The notes under the pieces were generated by a model. The model made no database searches, was not told the origin of the DNA, and saw only the letters and a program-made list of their open reading frames with translations. DNA of 64,000 nt from Chitinophagales bacterium (lineage in GTDB: Bacteria > Bacteroidota > Bacteroidia > Chitinophagales > LD1), in contig JAHBTS010000005.1 of NCBI GenBank assembly GCA_019638515.1, positions 1 to 64,000 of the forward strand, read 5' to 3'. A program made the position numbers and the translations under genes. Every line of letters starts with the position of its first letter. The stretch's first letter is position 1. This document shows, one piece after another, positions 1 to 9,414 of the stretch.

Positions 1-589
1 TACATATAGTGTAACCGTAACCAATGCTGCGGGATGCACGGCAAGCGATGCTGTGAACATTACGGTATTTGCCAATCCGGTAATTCAATTGCCAACAGAT
101 ACTTCTATGTTTGAGAATAACCCAATTAAATTGGTTCCAGTGATTAGTAGTGGTGCTACTGGTACCTTTGTTTGGACTCCGAATGAAGCAATTTCGTGTG
201 CAGATTGTGCCCAACCTGAAGTTAATCCCACAGATTCAATTACTTACACACTTAACTATACCGATGTACATAATTGTACGGCAAGTGCAACTATTCATGT
301 AAGAGTAATGAATGATGCTGAAATTAGTATGCCAACTGCATTTTCGCCCAATGGAGATGGGGTTAATGATATACTGCGCCCATTAGGGTTTAATGTAAAA
401 AGCATTCGATGGAAAGTATTTAATCGTTGGGGAGAGTTGGTGTTCCAAACCAATGAGTGGAATACAGGCTGGGATGGAACTTTTAAAACGGTTGAGCAAC
501 CTTTAGGAGTGTATGTTTACACAATAGAAGCTACTTTTATGAATAAAAAAGTGAAGCATTACAATGGCAATGTAACCTTAGTTAGATAG
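1..589 (+). CDS. T9SS type B sorting-domain protein, C-terminal fragment
   Basis: This is the 3' end of a larger gene; the frame is open from base 2 and the window edge cuts off the start. The visible part begins with Ig/PKD-like strand motifs (TYSVTVTNAAGC, then TYTLNYTDVHNCTASA). It ends in a gliding-motility-associated (CHU_C, type B T9SS) domain: PTAFSPNGDGVND, then VFNRWGELVFQ, GWDGTF and PLGVYVYTIEA, finishing at VTLVR. In this family the domain directs export through the type IX secretion system to the cell surface or medium. The protein was probably a multi-domain adhesin or enzyme, but its N-terminal function cannot be seen here. A hairpin terminator follows directly, so transcription ends here. 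Confidence 0.9.
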   Translation, partial: TYSVTVTNAAGCTASDAVNITVFANPVIQLPTDTSMFENNPIKLVPVISSGATGTFVWTPNEAISCADCAQPEVNPTDSITYTLNYTDVHNCTASATIHVRVMNDAEISMPTAFSPNGDGVNDILRPLGFNVKSIRWKVFNRWGELVFQTNEWNTGWDGTFKTVEQPLGVYVYTIEATFMNKKVKHYNGNVTLVR

Positions 590-618
590 CAGTTTCTAGC
601 TCATTTAAAGTCTTGTAA

Positions 619-656
619 AAAGCGGTTGTTTTGAAAATAAACAATCGCTTTTTTTT
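619..656 (+). terminator. Rho-independent terminator after the type B T9SS gene
   Basis: Arms AAGCGGTTGTTT and AAACAATCGCTT form a stem with one mismatch or wobble, followed by a run of eight T residues. It separates the T9SS gene from the acyl-CoA dehydrogenase downstream. Confidence 0.85.
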
Positions 657-670
657 GCTGTGAATTCGTC

Positions 671-678
671 TATATTCG
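671..678 (+). promoter_or_regulatory. Putative Bacteroidota -7 box of the first acyl-CoA dehydrogenase
   Basis: TATATTCG matches the Bacteroidota -7 consensus TAnnTTTG with one mismatch and ends 20 bases before the ATG at 699. The same octamer stands at nearly the same distance before the second acyl-CoA dehydrogenase (38490-38497). No well-spaced -33 element is visible. Confidence 0.4.
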
Positions 679-698
679 CACAGCTAAAAAACAGAACA

Positions 699-1856
699 AT
701 GAATTTTGACAGCAACGAAAATCAAACCATGATTGCCCAAACCATTCGCGATTTTGCAGAACGTGAAATTCGCCCGAAAATGATGGAGTGGGACGAAACT
801 CAGCATTTCCCAAAAGAGTTATTTCATAAAATGGGAGAATTGGGTTTAATGGGTATGTATATTCCACAAAAGTACAGCGGTAGCGGATTTAGCTATTTTG
901 AGTATGTAACAGGAATAGTGGAAGTGTCTAAAGTTTGCAGTTCTATCGGTCTTTCTATGGCAGCACACAATTCGCTTTGCACCGGCCATATTTATTACCA
1001 CGGAACCGAAGAACAAAAACAAAAGTACTTACCTAAGTTAGCTACAGGGCAGCACGTGGGTGCTTGGGGCTTAACAGAGCCTAATACCGGAAGCGATGCT
1101 ATGCGTATGAAATGCGTTGCAAAAAAAGTAGATGGCGGTTGGGTATTAAACGGTACTAAGTGTTGGATTACACACGGTATTTCGAGCGATGTAGTAGTTG
1201 CAATTGTTCGCACAGGCGAATTACTCGATTCGCACGGTATGACTGCCTTTATTATTGAGCGCGGCACTAAAGGATTAAAAGCTGGGAAAAAAGAAAATAA
1301 GTTAGGCATGCGTGCCAGCGAAACTGCCGAAGTTATATTTGAAGATTGTTTTGTTCCGGATGAAAATGTTGTGGGTGGTGAAGTTGGTGTAGGTAAAGGA
1401 TTTCAGCAAGCCATGCAAATTTTAGATGGCGGCAGAATTTCTATTGCAGCACTTAGCCTTGGTATTGCCAAAGGTGCTTACGAAGCTTCGGTAAAGTATG
1501 CAAAGGAGCGCGAGCAGTTCGGCCAGCCCATTGCACATTTTCAAGCAATTGGTTTTAAATTGGCAGATATGGCCACCAAAATTGAAGCTGCTGAGTTGCT
1601 TACCATGCAAGCTGCTTATTTAAAAAATGCAGGAAAAAAATTAACCAAGCAATCGGCATTTGCAAAATACTATGCTTCGGAGGTGTGCGTGCAAGTGAGT
1701 ACCGATGCCATTCAAATTTTTGGAGGCTATGGTTATACCAAAGATTTTCCGGTAGAAAAATTTTATCGCGATAGTAAACTCTGTACCATTGGAGAAGGTA
1801 CTTCAGAAATTCAAAAGCTAGTTATTAGTCGCGAAATTATGAAAGGCAATTTGTAG
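699..1856 (+). CDS. Acyl-CoA dehydrogenase
   Basis: A 385-residue FAD-dependent acyl-CoA dehydrogenase, which catalyses alpha,beta-dehydrogenation of acyl-CoA in fatty-acid or branched-chain amino-acid breakdown in the cytoplasm. Family motifs are clear: [10 protein letters not shown] (FAD/substrate signature), [18 protein letters not shown] and [16 protein letters not shown], where the Glu of EGTSE is the likely catalytic base. Length and order are normal for short/medium-chain members. The frame extends upstream to a GTG at 660, but that would place the start inside the promoter region; the ATG at 699 gives the usual N-terminus. It stands alone between a terminator and a convergent gene only 3 bases away. 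It is a paralogue of the gene at 38519; substrate chain length cannot be told from sequence. Confidence 0.93.
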   Translation: MNFDSNENQTMIAQTIRDFAEREIRPKMMEWDETQHFPKELFHKMGELGLMGMYIPQKYSGSGFSYFEYVTGIVEVSKVCSSIGLSMAAHNSLCTGHIYYHGTEEQKQKYLPKLATGQHVGAWGLTEPNTGSDAMRMKCVAKKVDGGWVLNGTKCWITHGISSDVVVAIVRTGELLDSHGMTAFIIERGTKGLKAGKKENKLGMRASETAEVIFEDCFVPDENVVGGEVGVGKGFQQAMQILDGGRISIAALSLGIAKGAYEASVKYAKEREQFGQPIAHFQAIGFKLADMATKIEAAELLTMQAAYLKNAGKKLTKQSAFAKYYASEVCVQVSTDAIQIFGGYGYTKDFPVEKFYRDSKLCTIGEGTSEIQKLVISREIMKGNL

Positions 1857-1859
1857 CCT

Positions 1860-3776
1860 TTATTCGGCAAGTATTTTAAAGTAGTTGCTTTTATCGCCAG
1901 CCGTTACTTTAAGCATATAAAACCCATGCCATTGGATTGTTTCAGATACAACCATGGTGTGGGTTTTAAATTTTCCTTCTTGTAGTTTTTTGCCGCTAAT
2001 ATCCCACACTTCATAATGGGCAGTAATGTTTTCGCCAACAGTAATCTCAAAGTGTTTTTTGAAAGGATTGGGATGTACCGATACGGGTAGGCTTTCGGCA
2101 CTTGTAATAGCTGAAATTTCTTTAGTAATAAATTGCAGAGAACTAACAGCACAGCCTAACTGATTTACCACAGTTAGGCGTACCGGAAAAGTCCCGGAAT
2201 TGAAAAGTAGGGCAACAGAACTTTGTCCGGAAAAATTGCTACCGTTTATATTCCATTGGTAGTTTACTGCATTGGTAGTATCGGCAAATAGCAACAGCGT
2301 ATCACCAGCAATTCGATAAGTAAAATTGGCGCGCGGGCAGGTATCCACAACTATTGTATGGCTAATTGTATCGGAGCAAGCTGCATTGCTTACTGTTTGC
2401 TCAATGGTGTAAGTACCGGGCAAAGTGTAGTGATAGCTGTTTATGTTGCCGTTTATGATGTTTCCATCTCCCAAGTTCCAAGAAATAGTATTGAAATTTT
2501 GGGCAGTGTTTACAATAGAAATGCCTAATTGCTGATTTGCCTGAACGCTAAAATTTGCGATTGGTTTTTCAATAATATGGATGCGGTGTTCTGCTTCTTT
2601 TGAAACCGTATTTAAGTAGTTTTTCTCTATCACTTTTATTGTTATCCAACCTGTATCAATACATTTTATAGTAAGCGTATTTCCATTGTTATTAATAATT
2701 GAACCTTTGGGTGAAACTACCCAACAGTAAGCACTTCGATTGCGCTGTATTGCTTGTAGAGTAAGTGTTTGCCCTTTGCAGGCAATGGTATCGCCCGAAA
2801 TTTTTTGGGCTTTAGGACGCAGTACTTCATTGTATAAAAAATCTGTAGCATTACGTATCATGGTATCTACCAGTTCTGGTTTTAGCAACCATGGTTCATG
2901 CCCTTCGCCATTTAAAGGATATAGTTTATTTACTATACCAACTGAGGTTAAGCGCTGGTGAATATTTTTGCTGCCATAAACCGATGGAAATACTGGATAC
3001 GAAAAGGGATTGCCTTCTGCGTAAGGTACTAAATTATCGTTGGTTCCATGAAAGGAAATTACAGGGCAGTTTTCATCAGATGCATTTTCAATTAAAAGTG
3101 TATCTAGTAATGCGCCCCAATGGTTTACAATGCCTGCAATTTTAGGCAGTCGTTTTCCAAAATCTGAATTGCCGCTGCAATCAAAGCAACCTAAATCTGC
3201 AGGCTCGGTGAGTATGCCAAATGTTGCTGCGGGGCGTTGGCTTTCTTCAAAATAAGTAGAGTGTAAACCAGCAAAGCATCCGGCACTGCTTCCGGTTAAA
3301 ATAATAGATGCTGTATCTATTTTGTATTGACTGCTGCGTTGGCAAATAAAGCGAATGGCGGCTCTAAGATCTTGTGCCGCGCGGTAAACAGCTCTTATGG
3401 TACTTTCGGTGCTGGTGGTATTAAAGCCAATTCTGTAATCTATGGCAGCAACGGCATACCCCATTTTTGCAAGTGTTTCGCAGTATTGTGGAATTGGAGG
3501 TTGGTTTTTATCGCCAATTAAAAATGCGCCACCAAAAGCATATACAATTAAAGGGCGTTCTTGTAATGAATCGCCAGTGGGTTCATAAAAATCGAAATAC
3601 AAATTTTGTGGTTGTGCCAATAAGCCATAAGGTGTGGCTGTGCCAAATAAAATTTGCGATGTTTTAGTAACCTGCGGAAAAACTTTTTGTTGATAGCGGT
3701 TAGAAGTGCAAGCTGCATTCTGCGCTTGTGCAGTTGTTGCAATGAGTAATACAATAAACCAAAGAAACTGTTTCAT
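1860..3776 (-). CDS. Secreted alpha/beta-hydrolase (carboxylesterase-like) with PKD modules and T9SS type A signal
   Basis: A 638-residue exported enzyme. Residues 1-19 are a signal peptide ending AQAQ. Residues about 25-320 are an alpha/beta hydrolase of carboxylesterase type: oxyanion motif FGGAF near 81, nucleophile elbow GSSAG with Ser164, Asp247 in HGTND and His293 in GEGHEP form a plausible catalytic triad. Ig/PKD-like beta domains follow (SWNLGDG, GTYTIEQTVSN), then a type A T9SS sorting domain (VHPNPFKKHFEI to FKILAE). Such a protein would hydrolyse ester bonds at the cell surface or outside the cell; the substrate (lipid, polysaccharide acyl group or polyester) is unknown. It lies 54 bases downstream of the SprB-repeat gene on the same strand and is probably co-transcribed with it. 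Confidence 0.85.
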   Translation of the reverse strand: MKQFLWFIVLLIATTAQAQNAACTSNRYQQKVFPQVTKTSQILFGTATPYGLLAQPQNLYFDFYEPTGDSLQERPLIVYAFGGAFLIGDKNQPPIPQYCETLAKMGYAVAAIDYRIGFNTTSTESTIRAVYRAAQDLRAAIRFICQRSSQYKIDTASIILTGSSAGCFAGLHSTYFEESQRPAATFGILTEPADLGCFDCSGNSDFGKRLPKIAGIVNHWGALLDTLLIENASDENCPVISFHGTNDNLVPYAEGNPFSYPVFPSVYGSKNIHQRLTSVGIVNKLYPLNGEGHEPWLLKPELVDTMIRNATDFLYNEVLRPKAQKISGDTIACKGQTLTLQAIQRNRSAYCWVVSPKGSIINNNGNTLTIKCIDTGWITIKVIEKNYLNTVSKEAEHRIHIIEKPIANFSVQANQQLGISIVNTAQNFNTISWNLGDGNIINGNINSYHYTLPGTYTIEQTVSNAACSDTISHTIVVDTCPRANFTYRIAGDTLLLFADTTNAVNYQWNINGSNFSGQSSVALLFNSGTFPVRLTVVNQLGCAVSSLQFITKEISAITSAESLPVSVHPNPFKKHFEITVGENITAHYEVWDISGKKLQEGKFKTHTMVVSETIQWHGFYMLKVTAGDKSNYFKILAE

Positions 3777-3830
3777 ATTACCGTTTTACTACAACGGAAT
3801 GTACAAAACAGTTTCTATAAGTGGCAAGTA

Positions 3831-6629
3831 TTATTGTACACTCACTCTGCCTTGGGCTTTTACCTTTCCTTCGGAAGTAATTCGATACAAGTACATGCCG
3901 GTACTCAGAGATTCTTTTGCAATAAAGAATTTTGAAGCGTTTAGCGATGGTATTTCTCGAATTCTTTTACCTGTAATATCAAACAGTTCAAAATTGAAAG
4001 GTTGGTGAAGTCCGGTAATTTCAAATGCAGCTATATCACTAAATGGGTTGGGGGCAATTTTTACTTCAATCTGCTTGTCTATTTCAACAATTGATGAAGG
4101 TGCAACAATAGTGTTTATTACCGTATTGGTAATAATTGGCGGATTGTAGTCGAAATAGATGTAGGCTTTGTTTTTTATTTGTGTGCCAACTGCTAAAGCA
4201 GGTTTTTTCTTGGCGGTAAAAGTAAAGAAGCCTTTACTTGCAGGCTCGTTGGTGGCACTATCTACCAAATAAATTGGGTTAAATTCAACTTTCAGCACAC
4301 CACCCAAACCCGTAACACTTAACCATTTGTATAAGTGACTGAAGGCAACAGGAGTTACCGAAGAAGGATAAATTTCTGCAGGTAATGAATCTACCAATAT
4401 TACAAAGTGGGTAGTATCGGTTCCGGTATTTTGGAAGTGGATGGTATAAGTAAGAATGGAATCGTTGTTGGTGATATTTCCATCGGGAAATACTTCTTTT
4501 TTGTTGGGATCGTAAGAACCTGTTACTATTTGGTTGTTGATAATAGTATTGTTGGATGTGTTACAATCGTTGGCAGTAGGTGTAATAGTAATTTCTGTGT
4601 GCAATATAGCGCTCAACGATACGGTAACAGGAACATTAAATTCTGCATTTAAAGGCGGATTAGCAGTATAATAACTGGATGAAATATTGTTGATTGTCCA
4701 AGTAAGTGTATGTGCACTTGCATTGTGTACGGGCGTTGAATTATTGCTGCCCACATATACTAAAACAGAGTCGTAGTGCATGGTAATGGTAGCAGTGCCA
4801 TTAAAAGAACTACCGGAGTTGTTGCCATAATAGATATTATAGTTTTTATTGAAGCCTGGATTTGCTTTTGTCCAGTTCGCCCATACCGATAAATCGTAAG
4901 AACTATTATTAGTGGTAGTAAAGTTGTGATTCGATGTTTGCCCCGTGCCGTTAAATACTGCTGTGGAATTGCCGCAGGCAGTTAATTGCTGTGTGCAGCC
5001 GTAGTAGTTATTGATGGTAACACTATAATTGCCGTTAGGCACAGCTATAGAATAGAATCCTGCGGTATCGCTCCAACCATAATAAAATTGAGAACCATTG
5101 CTTGCCACTACTGCATAACTTACTAATGCCACATCGCCAGAATCTTTATTGCAATTAGCGTTTACGTCATTAAATAAATAACCCGAAATAGTGTTTAAGC
5201 AAATGGGAGTTATACTTCCATAACCCACACCAGAACAGCCATTTGCATCGGTTACTGTTACAGCGTATGCTCCGGGTACTATATTGGAGATAGATGCTGT
5301 AGTTGCACCATTATTCCACAAATAGGTAAAAGGCGCTACTCCATTTGGAACACTTGCAGTAAGTGTGCCGGTAGATGCGCAATTGTTGATGCCTCCATTT
5401 ACTAATACATAATAGTTGGGGCTAAACTGGTTATAAACAAGCGAGAAGGATTGAACACTCGTGCAAGTCTGTGCATCGCTTACTGTAACTGAATAAGTGC
5501 CTACTGCCAGCGAATCTAAGGAAGCAGTAGTTGCTCCATTACTCCAAGAGTAGGAGTATGGCGCAGAACCTCCCGAAATAGAGAGTAGTGTAAGGCTGCC
5601 GAATGTAGTATTACACACTAAATTTTGCACTTTGTAAGTAGCATTTATACCTAAATTATTTACGGTGTAATTTTTTTGTATTACACATCCGGCTCCATCG
5701 GTAACTTCAAGTGTGTAATTACCCGGTTGTAAATTTTTGAATGTGCTGCCGGTATCGAGCAAAGTGCTGTTTTGATACCAAGCATAGGAATAAGGTAGTA
5801 TGCCGTTAACACCAACCGCAGAGATACTTCCTGTAATATGTTGGCAGTCAATATCTACTATAGTAGCATTAGCAGATAAGTTGCTGCTGTTGCTCAAGTT
5901 GATGTTTGAAAAAGCATTGCACCCATTAGCATCTAACACACTTACAGTATAAGTGCCTGCCGCAACCCCTAATAAAGCATTGGCGGTGCTGCCGTTGCTC
6001 CACATAAAGGAATAAGGCGGAGTGCCGCCTTGAATATTTAAATCAATAGTACCATTGGTAGAATTGCAACTGGGATTTTGTGTTACGGGAGAAATAGTAA
6101 TTGGTGCAGGCTCTGTTACTGTTGCAAAAGAACTGGTAGCACAGTTGTTGGCATCCGAAACTGAAACCGAATAACTCCCGGCAGTTAGGTTTGTTAAATT
6201 AGTTGTAGTAGCATTATTACTCCACAAGTAGGTATAAGGAGGAATACCGCCCGTTACCGTAGAGGCAACTGCGCCATCGTTGTTGCCATTGCAAGAAACA
6301 TTAGTAGATGTAGTTATTGCAATGATTGCAGCTGGTTCAGCAATAACTCCACTGGCAAAATACTGCATAGTAGTAACAGTATCGGTTACAGTTACCGAAT
6401 AGGTGCCTGCCGGCAGACTCGATACACTATCGCCATATTGCACTCCTACGGCTGCATTAGCACTCCAAGTGTATTGGTAATTATTGCCCGGAGGCGTTAC
6501 AATGGCTTTTGCCGTGCCCGTGGCGCTGCTGTTGCAAAGCGCGTTGGTAGTAGCTACTGTAACTACTTGCGCATGTGTAAAGATTATTGTAAGTAAGGTT
6601 GCTGCGAACGAGAGGAAATATTTTTTCAT
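3831..6629 (-). CDS. SprB-repeat / DUF7619-like surface protein with T9SS type A signal
   Basis: A 932-residue exported protein. A signal peptide (to about residue 20, ending THAQ) is followed by six SprB-type repeats of roughly 70-80 residues. Each begins near a Cys (for example CNGNNDGAVAS) and carries a GG-x-PPY-x-Y-x-WSNG core and an AGTYSVTVTDANGC end. A Cys-containing linker with a carboxypeptidase-regulatory-like stretch (SGYLFNDVNANC) leads to a conserved region starting GSYDPNKKEVFPDG with IHFQNTGTD (DUF7619-like). The C-terminus is a type A T9SS domain (IAPNPFSDIAAFEI to GRVSVQ). SprB is known in Flavobacterium as a motility adhesin; here only the repeat type is shared, so an adhesion role is inference. 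It is first in a probable two-gene unit with the esterase. Confidence 0.85.
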   Translation of the reverse strand: MKKYFLSFAATLLTIIFTHAQVVTVATTNALCNSSATGTAKAIVTPPGNNYQYTWSANAAVGVQYGDSVSSLPAGTYSVTVTDTVTTMQYFASGVIAEPAAIIAITTSTNVSCNGNNDGAVASTVTGGIPPYTYLWSNNATTTNLTNLTAGSYSVSVSDANNCATSSFATVTEPAPITISPVTQNPSCNSTNGTIDLNIQGGTPPYSFMWSNGSTANALLGVAAGTYTVSVLDANGCNAFSNINLSNSSNLSANATIVDIDCQHITGSISAVGVNGILPYSYAWYQNSTLLDTGSTFKNLQPGNYTLEVTDGAGCVIQKNYTVNNLGINATYKVQNLVCNTTFGSLTLLSISGGSAPYSYSWSNGATTASLDSLAVGTYSVTVSDAQTCTSVQSFSLVYNQFSPNYYVLVNGGINNCASTGTLTASVPNGVAPFTYLWNNGATTASISNIVPGAYAVTVTDANGCSGVGYGSITPICLNTISGYLFNDVNANCNKDSGDVALVSYAVVASNGSQFYYGWSDTAGFYSIAVPNGNYSVTINNYYGCTQQLTACGNSTAVFNGTGQTSNHNFTTTNNSSYDLSVWANWTKANPGFNKNYNIYYGNNSGSSFNGTATITMHYDSVLVYVGSNNSTPVHNASAHTLTWTINNISSSYYTANPPLNAEFNVPVTVSLSAILHTEITITPTANDCNTSNNTIINNQIVTGSYDPNKKEVFPDGNITNNDSILTYTIHFQNTGTDTTHFVILVDSLPAEIYPSSVTPVAFSHLYKWLSVTGLGGVLKVEFNPIYLVDSATNEPASKGFFTFTAKKKPALAVGTQIKNKAYIYFDYNPPIITNTVINTIVAPSSIVEIDKQIEVKIAPNPFSDIAAFEITGLHQPFNFELFDITGKRIREIPSLNASKFFIAKESLSTGMYLYRITSEGKVKAQGRVSVQ

Positions 6630-6649
6630 AAACCGGATATTTAATGTTG

Positions 6650-6657
6650 CAAAAGTA
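6650..6657 (-). promoter_or_regulatory. Putative -7 box of the SprB-repeat gene
   Basis: On the minus strand this reads TACTTTTG, an exact match to TAnnTTTG, ending 20 bases before the ATG at 6629. No convincing -33 element is seen. Confidence 0.45.
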
Positions 6658-6772
6658 AGAAGAACTCAACTAGTGAATGGTTGTATCAAAAAGATATTTT
6701 TTTTACTCAATAGTGTGCCGTTTATTTTCTTCTAAATACTTGAAGTTATATAGAAAGTAGTATTATTAAAGA

Positions 6773-8464
6773 ATGTTTGCATATAGTAGAAAGTTGTGTT
6801 TGGGTTGGTTGTGCTGCTGTTTGTGTTGGCAAGTTGCAAGTGCACAAGATTGGTGGCGTGCTACAACCGTGTATCAAATTTATCCGCGCTCGTTTAGCGA
6901 TACCAATGGCGATGGCATTGGCGATTTACAAGGAATTATAGATAAACTGGATTATCTTAAAAGTTTAGGGATAGAAACCATTTGGATTTCACCATATACC
7001 CAAAGCCCTCAAAAAGATTTTGGCTATGATGTAAGCAATTACCGCACTATTGCTCCTGAGTATGGAAATATGGCGTTGTTTGAAAAATTACTGCACGAAG
7101 TTCATGCACGCAACATGAAGTTGGTATTCGATTTGGTATTGAACCATACTTCCGATGAACATGAATGGTTTAAGGAGTCTTCTTCATCGCAAGACAATGC
7201 TAAGGCAGATTGGTACATTTGGAAAAATGGACGTGGTAAAAAAGGAACCAAGCGACCTAACAATTGGCGAGCTATGGCCGGCAATCGCGCGTGGACCTAT
7301 CACCCTGAGCGTAAGCAATTTTACTACACGGGGTTTTTACCATTTCAACCCGATCTTAATTATAGCAATCCCGCAGTAAAAGACACTATGTTTAATATGG
7401 TGCGCTTTTGGTTAAAGCAAGGTGTAGATGGTTTTAGATTAGATATCATTAGCGCCATTTACGAAGACTCGCTGCTGCGCAACAATCCGCCTAGCGGCAG
7501 AATGATTCCTTCTGATAAGTCGCTCACTATTTTATTTCAACATTTAAAACATAATTTTTTGCAGGAGAGAAGTTTTGATTTTGCTTCGGAGCTGCGCAAA
7601 GTAGTAGATGAATATCCAAACAAATTTATTGTAGGCGAAACGCACGGCAGCGAACATGTAATCAACAAATTCTGTTTAAAGAATAATGAAAAAGGGCTGC
7701 ATACAGTATTCCTTTTTAAGTCGCTTACTACTCCGTTTAAAGCCAGAAAATATCGTAAAATGGTGATGCGTTACGAAGAAAGTTTTCCGGAGCCTTTACT
7801 GCCAACTTATGTGTTTGGCAACCACGATAGAACCCGTTTGCTTACGCGTTTAAAAGGAAGTATTGGAAAGGCAAAACTGCTTGCCTTATTTCAGTTTACT
7901 GCAAGGGGAATTCCATTTATATATTATGGTGAAGAAATTGGCATGGAGAAAGTACGGATTCCATTAAAGCAAGCACAAGATCCGGTTGGAATAAGCATGA
8001 AAAAAATTCCACAGTTTATGGTAGATATGTCGCTCGAAACACTTAACCGCGATGAGTGCAGAACTCCCATGCAGTGGAATGCTTCTGCCAATGCAGGTTT
8101 TTGTAGCGAAGGAGTAAAACCATGGTTGCCCATTGCTGCTAATTATGCAACAACCAATGTAGAAGCTGCTCAGCGCGATAGCGCATCATTGCTTCATTTC
8201 TATAAACAAGTATTGGCATTGCGCAATACAACATCAGCCTTACAAACAGGAAAATTAGAAATTGCCAAGGAGTGGTGTTCTAATAGCATTTTTGCCTTTT
8301 ACCGTATTCGCAATGGAGAAAAACTATTAGTACTTATGAATATGACTAAAAGAAAAATAAAGATTGCCGCTATTGCAGGCAAAGTACTTCTTTCTACACA
8401 TGCCCAACCTAATAGCAGTTTTTTACAGCAATGGGAAGGACGCGTGATACAGATAAGCGAGTAG
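6773..8464 (+). CDS. Exported GH13 alpha-glucosidase / oligo-1,6-glucosidase-like
   Basis: A 563-residue glycoside hydrolase family 13 enzyme acting on alpha-linked gluco-oligosaccharides. The TIM-barrel starts at DWWRATTVYQIYPRSF; conserved regions follow in order: DLVLNHTSDEHEWF (120-133), GVDGFRLDI with nucleophile Asp224, VGETHG with acid/base Glu289, and FGNHDR with His351/Asp352. The RTPMQWN segment and C-terminal beta domain are typical of the oligo-1,6-glucosidase group. A Cys-rich hydrophobic leader ending ASAQ (residues 1-25) predicts export to the periplasm, whereas the best-known oligo-1,6-glucosidases are cytoplasmic. There is no SusC/SusD pair or other sugar gene beside it, so its oligosaccharide supply is unclear. 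Exact linkage preference cannot be told. Confidence 0.9.
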   Translation: MFAYSRKLCLGWLCCCLCWQVASAQDWWRATTVYQIYPRSFSDTNGDGIGDLQGIIDKLDYLKSLGIETIWISPYTQSPQKDFGYDVSNYRTIAPEYGNMALFEKLLHEVHARNMKLVFDLVLNHTSDEHEWFKESSSSQDNAKADWYIWKNGRGKKGTKRPNNWRAMAGNRAWTYHPERKQFYYTGFLPFQPDLNYSNPAVKDTMFNMVRFWLKQGVDGFRLDIISAIYEDSLLRNNPPSGRMIPSDKSLTILFQHLKHNFLQERSFDFASELRKVVDEYPNKFIVGETHGSEHVINKFCLKNNEKGLHTVFLFKSLTTPFKARKYRKMVMRYEESFPEPLLPTYVFGNHDRTRLLTRLKGSIGKAKLLALFQFTARGIPFIYYGEEIGMEKVRIPLKQAQDPVGISMKKIPQFMVDMSLETLNRDECRTPMQWNASANAGFCSEGVKPWLPIAANYATTNVEAAQRDSASLLHFYKQVLALRNTTSALQTGKLEIAKEWCSNSIFAFYRIRNGEKLLVLMNMTKRKIKIAAIAGKVLLSTHAQPNSSFLQQWEGRVIQISE

Positions 8465-8543
8465 CATACAGACACACTTTTTATGGAAAACATTTTTTCT
8501 ATTACATAAAACCAAACAGCTTTTTTCTTAATCTTACACTTAA

Positions 8544-9311
8544 ATGAAGCAGTTCGCGATACTTTTATTGCTTGTTTTTTCTTTGGGTTTATTTGCGCAA
8601 AAAAAAGAGCGTATTTACAATCCGAATGATGAGTATGTGTACACTCGCGAAATGAGTGGTGGTGTGCGTGCACAAACCAACGGCTTTAGTTTGTTTTTGG
8701 AATATGGGTTTATTAAAAACATTTTTAAAACCCGCATTATTCAATTGGAGTATCAATACTTTGTAGATTACAAACTTAAGCGAGAAAAAGCCGTTCCTAT
8801 TGGTAAAGATACAGGTCGCGATTACTTCTATGGATTGCAAAATAAATTCCATGCCATTAGAATTAACTATGGCGTGCGCAGAATGATTGCCGAAAAAGCA
8901 AGGCGCAATGGCGTGCGATTATCTTTTATGGCTATGGGAGGTATTTCGCTCGGCTTAATGGTTCCGTACTATTTGGATTTAAAGTACCAGCCCGATGGCG
9001 TAGGTGGTGCATACGAAATTAGAAGTGAACGCTACTCCGAGGCAAACCGCGATAAGTTTTTAGATAAGCAAGCTATTAACGAAGCATCTACATTAGCCAA
9101 AGGATTTGCTAAAACAGAACCTGTACCGGGTTTGCATGGAAAAATGGGTTTAAACTTTGATTTCGGTACACGCGATGAATTTGTAAAAGCCTTGGAAGCC
9201 GGAGTAATGGCAGATATTTATTACAAGCCATTGCCATTGCTCATCAACGATCAAAACCGATTCTATAAATTTTCGGCATATATCTCATTTCAGTTTGGTA
9301 AACGCTGGTAG
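8544..9311 (+). CDS. Predicted outer-membrane beta-barrel protein, uncharacterised
   Basis: A 255-residue protein with a signal peptide (MKQFAILLLLVFSLGLFAQ) and an all-beta pattern of alternating residues, including long amphipathic strands such as FSLFLEYGFIKN and RIIQLEYQYFVDY. It ends in FSAYISFQFGKRW, the aromatic-terminated last strand common in outer-membrane barrels. It resembles conserved Bacteroidota proteins of unknown function; no catalytic motif is visible. It lies 79 bases after the GH13 gene on the same strand without an obvious terminator and may be read through from it. Confidence 0.65.
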   Translation: MKQFAILLLLVFSLGLFAQKKERIYNPNDEYVYTREMSGGVRAQTNGFSLFLEYGFIKNIFKTRIIQLEYQYFVDYKLKREKAVPIGKDTGRDYFYGLQNKFHAIRINYGVRRMIAEKARRNGVRLSFMAMGGISLGLMVPYYLDLKYQPDGVGGAYEIRSERYSEANRDKFLDKQAINEASTLAKGFAKTEPVPGLHGKMGLNFDFGTRDEFVKALEAGVMADIYYKPLPLLINDQNRFYKFSAYISFQFGKRW

Positions 9312-9414
9312 CCAATCTCTTTCTTCCTTTGCCCATTTGTATTGAAACAAACCCAGGCCATTTTCGTATATGAGAAGGCTGCAAAGTGTTTTGCAGAAAT
9401 AACAAACTTCTCAA

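Noticed and set aside
660-698. GTG-started extension of the first acyl-CoA dehydrogenase
   Set aside because: It overlaps the terminator's T tract and the -7 box and adds residues not typical of the family; ATG at 699 is preferred.
3831-6629. Repeated DNA in the SprB-like gene as a CRISPR array or tandem-repeat element
   Set aside because: The periodicity is at the protein level (diverged SprB repeats) with no identical spaced DNA repeats.
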